DNA of 5,923 nucleotides, taken from NCBI GenBank assembly GCA_046262315.1, contig JBHEMZ010000050.1, positions 1 through 5,923 on the forward strand. Reading direction: 5' to 3'. The notes below the pieces were generated by a model. It was not told the DNA's origin. It was given only the letters and a program-made list of their open reading frames with translations, and ran no database searches. The first letter of the stretch is position 1, and each line of letters starts with the position of its first letter. The DNA is from JACVRM01 sp046262315 (GTDB lineage Bacteria > Actinomycetota > Thermoleophilia > Gaiellales > Gaiellaceae). This document shows, in pieces, positions 1 to 5,134 of this stretch. The position numbers and the translations under genes were made by a program.

Positions 1-111
1 GGCTTCTACAACGGAGAGAGACTGCACGAGGCACTCGCTGACTTGCCGCCCGCCGAGTACGAGCACTTGAATATCAAGAAAGACAACACCCCAATGCTGT
101 CCGCCACCTAA
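1..111 (+). CDS. IS3-family transposase (OrfB), C-terminal end only
   Basis: This is the last 36 codons of a transposase, entering from the left edge in frame 1 and ending at TAA 109-111. The visible residues include the motif FYNGERLHEALADLPPAEYE, which matches the end of the rve/DDE integrase core of IS3-family OrfB proteins (usual form YNxxRxHxxLxxxxPxEY). The three catalytic acidic residues lie upstream, outside the window, so intactness cannot be judged. The enzyme would cut and join the ends of its own element. The following inverted-repeat-like end (115-141) supports the call. Composition here is a little richer in A than the neighbouring genes, as is common for mobile DNA. I am confident of the family but not of the subgroup. 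Confidence 0.85.
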   Translation, partial: GFYNGERLHEALADLPPAEYEHLNIKKDNTPMLSAT

Positions 112-114
112 CAG

Positions 115-141
115 AGCCTCCAACGGACCCAGGGTGGATCA
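115..141 (+). mobile_element. Right terminal repeat of the IS3-family element
   Basis: Read on the minus strand, this stretch starts TGATCCACCCTGGGT and finishes GGAGGCT. That resembles the ends I recall for many IS3-family elements of the IS51/IS407 type (TGAACCGCCCCGGGT followed by GGAGGCT). It starts 3 bases after the transposase stop codon, where such an end should be. The element would therefore end at about 141, and host DNA would begin at 142 (ATTC). The left end and the target-site duplication are outside the window, so the boundary is inferred from one end only. Confidence 0.7.
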
Positions 142-490
142 ATTCGGGCGCGCTGCTCCAGGCTCACCGATGAAGGCCGTCCGCGACGCATCGCGTCCCA
201 CAATGCCTCGAAACTCCGAAACCCGCCACCCCCGCAGAACAAGCCGCAAACCCGCCATGGGCTGCCTCGAAACCAGCCAACGAAAAACCGGCCGCCATTC
301 CGCGGTCCCGCAGGCGGTGCGTGGCGGGGGTGGAGCAAGCAGCAGCGGGCGGGAAAAGCGTCCCTCGCAGACCCGGCGACCACCCTGGCATGGCGCGAAG
401 CCGCTCATCGAAGCTGCGCGGCTTCGCGGGCCAACAAGGCGGCCGCTCGCGAAAACGCGCGACCCTCGTGAGCCGTTTCACTCCGACGGT
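142..490. other. Spacer without a supported gene
   Basis: Several overlapping open frames exist on both strands here, but none has a recognisable domain, a convincing ribosome-binding site or a protein-like sequence, so I call no gene. From 195 to 300 the plus strand is rich in C and A and poor in G, unlike the coding regions. It contains two interleaved short direct repeats: TGCCTCGAAAC at 204-214 and 263-273, and AAACCCGCCA at 219-228 and 248-257. A stem-loop occurs at 394-428. It may be old intergenic DNA, or decayed coding DNA beyond recognition, disturbed by the IS insertion at 141. Confidence 0.5.
394..428. repeat. Perfect 11-bp inverted repeat (stem-loop)
   Basis: CGCGAAGCCGC at 394-404 is exactly complementary to GCGGCTTCGCG at 418-428, with a 13-base loop. 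A smaller alternative hairpin, CGAAGC (409-414) with GCTTCG (421-426), competes with it. No T-run follows on either strand, so a classical intrinsic terminator is not supported. It could be a structured RNA element or a protein-binding palindrome; no function can be assigned. Confidence 0.45.
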
Positions 491-562
491 TAGCTGGGCG
501 AGGACTCCTCTGCGCGCCCATTCGTTTTGACGGAAACGGACGAAATGCGCGCGTTCCGGGCG
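491..562 (+). repeat. Direct repeat, copy 1 (upstream of cyclase)
   Basis: This segment matches 4633-4706 in the same orientation. By hand alignment there are 66 identical positions in 74 columns, with 6 substitutions and 2 single-base gaps. The longest exact block is AAACGGACGAAATGCGCGCG (534-553), and ATTCGTTTTGACG (520-532) is also identical. The core 512-552 is an imperfect palindrome: GCGCGC at 512-517 and 547-552, TTCGT 521-525 with ACGAA 540-544, and CGTTT 523-527 with AAACG 534-538 as alternative inner pairings. Copy 1 lies about 100 bases before the cyclase start and copy 2 follows the serine hydrolase remnant. It may be a degenerate copy of the same coding 3' end, or a small non-coding element. 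Confidence 0.75.
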
Positions 563-631
563 CTCGTCGAGGCAGTGATCGTGGGGAACGCGGAAGAGGC
601 AGGAGAAGAGCCGCTCCCGCCTGCTGCGTAG
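494..631 (+). pseudogene. Short orphan reading frame, possible gene tail
   Basis: An open frame runs from just after TAG 491-493 to TAG 629-631 (45 codons). It contains PFVLTETDEMRAFRALVEA and ends in AGEEPLPPAA, which looks more protein-like than random GC-rich frames. The only ATG is at 545 (28 codons), with a weak GGA 4 bases before it. The same frame in repeat copy 2 reads PFVLTQTDEMRA, so part of this sequence exists twice in the window. I do not recognise a family. The likely readings are the 3' tail of a gene whose front has been lost, or a chance frame across a repeat. It ends 33 bases before the cyclase start and is in the same frame, separated from it by two stop codons. Confidence 0.3.
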
Positions 632-664
632 ACGCGTGGGTTACTCGCTGCGAAGATCTGACCG

Positions 665-3600
665 ATGCAGGTCTGCAGTGTCTGTGGCGAGGAGAATCCC
701 GAGCGAGCGCGGTTCTGCCTCTCGTGCGGCCATGCGCTCGCAGCAGAGACCCGGGCGGGGGAGGAGCGCAAGGTCGTATCGGTGCTCTTCGTCGACCTCG
801 TCGGATTCACGGGCAGGTCCGACCGAGCGGATCCCGAGGACGTGCGTGCGACGCTTCGCCCGTACCACGAGCGCGTCAAGGCCGATATCGAGCGCTTCGG
901 CGGGACGGTCGAGAAGTTCATCGGCGACGCCGTCATGGCCGTCTTTGGCGCCCCGGTCGCGCACGAGGACGACGCGGAGCGTGCCGTGCATTCTGCGTTG
1001 CGGGTACTCGGCACGATCGAGGATCTGCGCGAGGAAGGGGTCAAGCTCGCAGTTCGCGCCGCCGTCACGACCGGAGAGGCCGTCGTCGCGATCGGCGCCC
1101 ATCCCGAGCGTGGCGAGGGGATCGTGACCGGGGACGTCGTGAACACCGCTGCGCGCCTGCAGGCCTCGGCGCCGGTGGGGACCGCGGTCGTTGACGAGGC
1201 GACGATGCGGTCGACCGAGGCTGCGATCGCGTTCGAGGAGCTCGAACCGGTCTCGGCGAAAGGGAAGGCGGACCCGATTCCGGTCTGGCGCGCCGTTCAT
1301 GCGCGTAGTCGCGTCGGACAGCCGGAAGCGGCGACTCGTACGCCGTTCGTTGGGCGCGAGCACGAGCGCACGCTTCTGCTCGAGACGTTTTTGCGTGCCG
1401 AGCGTGAGTCCTCCGTACAGCTCGCCACGGTGGTGGGCGAGCCCGGAATCGGCAAGAGCCGGCTCGTGACCGAGATTCGCGGCGCCCTCGACGACCGGCC
1501 GGAGATCGTGACCTGGCGCCACGGGCGTTGCCTGCCCTACGGGGAGGGAATCACCTTCTGGGCGCTCGGAGAGATCGTCAAGGCCGAGGCGGGCATCCTG
1601 GAGTCGGACGATCAGGGCGAAGCCGCCTCGAAGCTCGAAGAGATCGTCTCCGCGCTTTTCGCCGACGAGTCGGATCGCGCGTGGTTTGTTTCCCGACTCG
1701 CGCCACTCGTCGGGGCCGGGGGCGACGGTCCGGCTGCCAGCCGGGAGGAGTCGTTCACCGCTTGGCGGCGGTTCCTGGAGGCGATCGCCGCACGTCGGTC
1801 GTGCGTCTTCGTCCTCGAAGACCTGCACTGGGCGGACGCACCCCTGCTCGAGTTCCTCGAACACCTCCTGGACTGGAGTCCGCCGGTGCCGCTCCTGCTT
1901 CTCTGTACCGCGCGTCCCGAGCTCTTCGAACGGAGTCCGAGTTGGGGCGGTGGGAAACGCAACGCGACGACGATCTCGCTCTCGCCGCTGTCGACCGAGG
2001 AGGCCGCGAAGCTGCTGCACGCCCTGCTCGAGAGGACATTGCTTCCCGCGGAGACGCAGGCCGTGCTCCTCGAGCGGGCGGGCGGAAATCCGCTCTACGC
2101 CGAGCAGTTCGCGCGAATGCTCGCGGAACGCGGCGGGGCGGAGGATCTCGCCGTGCCGGAAACGGTGCACGCCTTGATCGCGGCGCGACTCGACACTCTG
2201 TCGCCCGAGCTCAAGGCGCTTGTCCAAGACGCGTCCGTTGTCGGCAGGATCTTTTGGAGCGGATCGATTGCGGCGATCGGTCGACGCGAGCGCGACGAAG
2301 TTCGCCGGAGCCTGAACGAGCTTGTGCGACGTGAGTTCGTCCGTCCCATCCGCGTATCGTCGGTCGAGGGCGAGGACGAATTTTCCTTCTGGCATGCGCT
2401 CGTTCGCGATGTCGCCTGTCAGCAGATCCCGCGCTCGCCGCGTGCCGAGAAGCATCTCGCGGCCGCAGCGTGGGTCGAAGACACCGCCGACGAGCGGCTC
2501 GAGGACCAGGCCGAGATCCTCGTTTACCACTATGGCCAGGCTCTCGAGCTTCTCGAGGCGTCAGGGGGCAGGCGTCCTGACGTCGCGGAGCAACTGATGA
2601 GGTTTCTCCTGCTGGCCGGGGACCGCGCGACACAGCTCGACACTGAGGCGGCCGAGGCGTACTTCCGCCGTGCGCTCGCGCTCTCCGAGCATGACGAGCA
2701 GGCGCGCGCAACCGCGCTCGCGCGGCTGGCGCCCGTGCTCGGCCACCGCGGGGAGGTGGCCGAGGGGATAGAGGCGGCGGACGCGGCGATCGCTATCTTT
2801 CGCGAGCTCGATCCGCACGCAGCGGCGGTGACAATGAGCCATCTCGCGACCGTGCTTTGGATGCGAGGCGACCTGGCACGCACTCGCGAGCTCGAGCTCG
2901 AGGCGATCTCCATTCTCGAGTGGGAGCCGGGGCCTGACCTCGTCACGGTGTACGGCAGTTCCTCGCTGCGCGCCGCCATCGCAGGTGGGTTCGAGGAGGC
3001 GTCCGTTCTCCTCGAGAAGGGCTTGGCTCTCGCGGCTGAGCTCGGCGTCGAAGACGTCATGACTCTGCTTCTCGCGAGAGCGACGATCCAAGGACACTCG
3101 GGGGATCCCGGCTGCATCGGCGACTGTCGCGACGCCCGCGAACTCGGTCTTCGCCTCGGCCTGGGCCGTTCCACGGCGGTGGCGATGAACAATCTCGCCG
3201 ACGCGACCGGATGGTTCCAGGATTTGCGCGAGGCGCGCAAGCATTGGGACGAAGCGATCGAGTTTTCGTACGCCCGAGGCATCACCGGGTCGGCGATGTG
3301 GACACGGGGAGAGCGGCTGCGAAGCCTCTACCACCTCGGCGACTGGGACGAGCTCGTCCAGGAGGCCGCCGAGATCTTGTCATGGCTGGGCGAGCATGGC
3401 GGTGGGCAGCTCGAGCCGATCGCGCGCGCCCACCTCGCAAACGTCCTCGTGCACCGCGGGTCGCTCTCGAGGGCGGCGGCAGAGGTTGACGCGCTCCTGC
3501 CTCCCGCACGCGAGAGCGGCGAGCCACAGGTGCTCGTCCCGGGCCTCGCCGTGGCGGCTCTCGTCGCCTCGGCGCAGGAAGACCTCGTGACCGTGCTCGA

Positions 3601-3988
3601 GCGAGTGACCGAGCTCGAGCGCGTGACCCGTGGAGGTGCGCCGACGTGGCGTTCGATAGGGCTCGTCTGGCCGGTCCGCCTCGCGATGGCGGCAGGTCGC
3701 CGCGACCTCGCCGAGTCGTTCTTAGACGGGTCGGAGCACGACTCGGCCTGGGGCCGTTGTTCGCGGCTGGGTGCGAGAGCGATGATCGCGGAGGCTTCCG
3801 GCAGCGTCGGGGAGGCCGCCGCCTTGTTCGAGCAGGCCGCCGCAGACTGGGAGCGGTATGGAAGCGTCCTAGAACGGGCGTACGCCCTGCTCGGGCTTGG
3901 ACGGTGCGGGAATGCGAAAGCGCTGCGCGAGAGCGAGGCGATCTTCACAGCCCTCGGCGCATCGCCCGTTCTCGCCGAGGCTGCATAG
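665..3988 (+). CDS. Zinc-ribbon class III nucleotide cyclase with AAA/STAND ATPase and TPR-like C-terminus
   Basis: This is an intact 1107-residue signalling protein, expected to be cytoplasmic as no signal peptide or membrane segment is visible. In order it has a zinc ribbon (C4, C7, C18, C21); a class III adenylate/guanylate cyclase domain at about 35-212; an AAA/STAND-like ATPase at about 226-430; a helical or winged-helix-like linker; and a TPR-like helical region from about 640 to the end. Cyclase residues are in place: metal aspartates D44 (FVDLVGFTG) and D88 (KFIGDAV), the purine-selecting lysine K84, and transition-state N160 and R164 (VVNTAARLQ). The ATPase has Walker A GEPGIGKS (258-265), Walker B VFVLEDLHWAD (381-391) and the GGNPLYAE motif (473-480). 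No C-terminal LuxR helix-turn-helix is present, unlike many relatives. The start is fixed by an in-frame TGA at 659-661; the ribosome-binding site is weak. ATP to cAMP is the likely reaction, but the second purine-selecting position is not clearly Asp or Thr. Confidence 0.93.
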   Translation: MQVCSVCGEENPERARFCLSCGHALAAETRAGEERKVVSVLFVDLVGFTGRSDRADPEDVRATLRPYHERVKADIERFGGTVEKFIGDAVMAVFGAPVAHEDDAERAVHSALRVLGTIEDLREEGVKLAVRAAVTTGEAVVAIGAHPERGEGIVTGDVVNTAARLQASAPVGTAVVDEATMRSTEAAIAFEELEPVSAKGKADPIPVWRAVHARSRVGQPEAATRTPFVGREHERTLLLETFLRAERESSVQLATVVGEPGIGKSRLVTEIRGALDDRPEIVTWRHGRCLPYGEGITFWALGEIVKAEAGILESDDQGEAASKLEEIVSALFADESDRAWFVSRLAPLVGAGGDGPAASREESFTAWRRFLEAIAARRSCVFVLEDLHWADAPLLEFLEHLLDWSPPVPLLLLCTARPELFERSPSWGGGKRNATTISLSPLSTEEAAKLLHALLERTLLPAETQAVLLERAGGNPLYAEQFARMLAERGGAEDLAVPETVHALIAARLDTLSPELKALVQDASVVGRIFWSGSIAAIGRRERDEVRRSLNELVRREFVRPIRVSSVEGEDEFSFWHALVRDVACQQIPRSPRAEKHLAAAAWVEDTADERLEDQAEILVYHYGQALELLEASGGRRPDVAEQLMRFLLLAGDRATQLDTEAAEAYFRRALALSEHDEQARATALARLAPVLGHRGEVAEGIEAADAAIAIFRELDPHAAAVTMSHLATVLWMRGDLARTRELELEAISILEWEPGPDLVTVYGSSSLRAAIAGGFEEASVLLEKGLALAAELGVEDVMTLLLARATIQGHSGDPGCIGDCRDARELGLRLGLGRSTAVAMNNLADATGWFQDLREARKHWDEAIEFSYARGITGSAMWTRGERLRSLYHLGDWDELVQEAAEILSWLGEHGGGQLEPIARAHLANVLVHRGSLSRAAAEVDALLPPARESGEPQVLVPGLAVAALVASAQEDLVTVLERVTELERVTRGGAPTWRSIGLVWPVRLAMAAGRRDLAESFLDGSEHDSAWGRCSRLGARAMIAEASGSVGEAAALFEQAAADWERYGSVLERAYALLGLGRCGNAKALRESEAIFTALGASPVLAEAA

Positions 3989-4632
3989 CTCAATAGCAGG
4001 CGTCGGCGCCGGGCGGGCGATCGAAACGGTGACGGGAAGCGTAATGGGAGGAAGCGATGCGCACCGACTTGATCACGCCGGCGGGACTGCATGGGACGAC
4101 CTTGCAACGGGATCCGACTCGGCTGCTCGCGTCTCCGGCCACGAGTTGGGGGCGGACGGCGCAGTCCCAGTCCAACCCCTCGTCGTGCGTGCGTTCGCTC
4201 CGGCCGGCACAAGCATGGTCTCCGCGGCCGGCGACATGTTGCGCTTCGCGGCGCTGCATCTCGCCGATCCAGTGCTGGCGACGTTGCGTCCCCCGCAGCC
4301 CGCGCCTGGAATTCGCGCCTGGCTCGACGGCTGGTGTCTCGGCTGGGCGTGGTTCGACTGGAAGGGCGATCACGTGTATGGCTGGGAAAGCGTCATTAAC
4401 GGCGAGCGGACGGTTCTGCGACTCGTACCGGAGCGCCACGCCGAGGTCGTGCTGATGACGACAGCAACACCGGGCGTTGTACCGCTCGCTCTTCACTGTC
4501 TGATGCAAGCGTTGTTCGAGATCGGCGTCCCGCCGCTCCGCCTGGACTCAGAACCTGATGCGCCGGCGATCTCTCGCGATTCGCCGGTGTGTACGCCTGG
4601 CCCGACCGGCGAGTGCCGAGTTCGCGATCGGC
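3989..4632 (+). pseudogene. Class C serine hydrolase (beta-lactamase family), truncated and frameshifted
   Basis: Pieces of one protein can be read in changing frames. Frame 3 (about 3996-4045) gives AGVGAGRAIETVTG, the stretch after the YxN motif. Frame 1 (4048-4122) gives EEAMRTDLITPAGLHGTTL. Frame 3 (4128-4560) gives GHELGADGA, FAPAGTSMVSAAGDMLRFA, then LRLVPERHAEVVLM. Frame 2 (4568-4615) gives DLSRFAGVYAWPDRRV. Frame 1 resumes near 4618 and meets TAG at 4633-4635. This order matches the second half of class C beta-lactamase-like hydrolases plus the start of their C-terminal beta domain. The front half, with the catalytic SxxK serine and lysine, is absent, and a degraded YxN region falls at the cyclase stop codon. 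The usual HxG/KTG motif reads GWES. It cannot be active. The intact neighbour makes sequencing error an unlikely cause. Confidence 0.8.
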
Positions 4633-4706
4633 TAGCTGGGCGAAAGCTCCTCTGGGCGCCCCATTCGTTTTGACGCAAACGGACGAAATGCGCGCGATTC
4701 TGGGCG
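4633..4706 (+). repeat. Direct repeat, copy 2 (3' of hydrolase remnant)
   Basis: This is the partner of 491-562, in the same orientation. Compared with copy 1 it has one extra C in the run at 4659-4662 and one extra A at 4697, with six substitutions. The imperfect palindrome is kept (arms around 4653-4671 and 4677-4695), although the outer left arm here is GGGCGCCCC rather than GCGCGCCC. The frame that continues from the hydrolase piece DLSRFAGVYAWPDRRV runs through this repeat as PFVLTQTDEMRAILGGG and stops at TGA 4712-4714. The repeat could thus derive from the hydrolase 3' end or from what followed it. Confidence 0.75.
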
Positions 4707-4807
4707 GGGGGTGACCAGTGCGGGTGCGGAAAAAGGCACGCCACTTGAGCGATCCGCCGCTCTCCCATGCGTCGTCGGCCGACGTCGCGCGGGCGAACTG
4801 ATCCGCG

Positions 4808-5062
4808 GTGGGCGCGGAGTACTCCGGCGCGCGGGACGGCTATCGCGAAATCGCTTCGACAGCGCCGTGGGCTCACGTGGCCGCGTGTGAACCTTGGGGG
4901 GGATCCGCAGCCGTCGACGCCGCTCGCTCTCGATTCGCGCCACTCCGCCTGCCGGCTGGTCGGTGCCCTGCCGGGCAGTGTCGCCATCGTCGTCTCCAGC
5001 ACGGCGCCGTCCGCTTCGTCGCCGCACGAGACGGCCGCGTGACGTACTGGGAGCACGAGTAG
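4808..5062 (+). pseudogene. Possible SnoaL/NTF2-like remnant (weak)
   Basis: An open frame beginning at GTG 4808 and ending at TAG 5060-5062 encodes 84 residues. Its front, EYSGARDGYREI, and its end, VRFVAARDGRVTYWEHE, resemble the glycine-rich turn and the final DGRV strand of SnoaL-like/nuclear transport factor 2 proteins. The middle does not fit and is arginine/cysteine-rich, and 84 residues is short for that fold (about 120-140). I therefore treat it as a decayed piece, perhaps with compensating frameshifts inside. No ribosome-binding site stands out. The resemblance is by eye only, and it may be a chance frame. Between 4715 and 4807 I see nothing else. Confidence 0.25.
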
Positions 5063-5100
5063 ATGTCTTTGGTCGAACGCGCGCGGCGCAAGCGGCGGCA

Positions 5101-5134
5101 GCCGCGTAGCTCCGCGCGGGAGGCTAGCCGCGGC
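5101..5134. terminator. Compound hairpin at the convergent gene junction
   Basis: The arms GCCGCG-TAG-CTCC (5101-5113) and GGAG-g-CTA-gc-CGCGGC (5119-5134) pair around a 5-base loop, with a 1-base and a 2-base bulge. It lies where plus-strand DNA meets the 3' end of the minus-strand hydrolase and overlaps that gene's stop codon (5124-5126). A GC-rich hairpin here could end transcription from either side, but no T-run follows, so the terminator role is inferred from position. Confidence 0.35.

Noticed and set aside
134..493. Overlapping open frames on both strands before the repeat
   Set aside because: Arginine/proline-rich products without family motifs or ribosome-binding sites; they begin inside the IS end, as expected of chance frames.
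527..560. TTGACG as a -35 promoter element for the cyclase
   Set aside because: No -10-like hexamer at the right spacing, and the hexamer is also in copy 2, which has no gene positioned to use it.
491..562. Integron attC site flanking a cassette
   Set aside because: The repeats are palindromic and follow gene ends, but I cannot find the paired GTTRRRY and RYYYAAC core sites.
641..2530. Long open frame on the minus strand (629 codons) opposite the cyclase
   Set aside because: The plus-strand frame has complete cyclase and ATPase motifs; the minus-strand product has no domain and is a by-product of GC-rich codon use.
665..3988. Cyclase as part of a Pycsar- or CBASS-like antiphage system
   Set aside because: The domain order is that of a signalling cyclase-ATPase, and no cyclic-nucleotide-gated effector lies beside it; the neighbours are an IS end, remnants and an unrelated hydrolase.
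3897..4673. Single plus-strand gene overlapping the cyclase 3' end
   Set aside because: The frame carries the middle of the serine hydrolase, but its front reads through cyclase codons in the wrong frame and its end has left the hydrolase frame; it is better described as a pseudogene.
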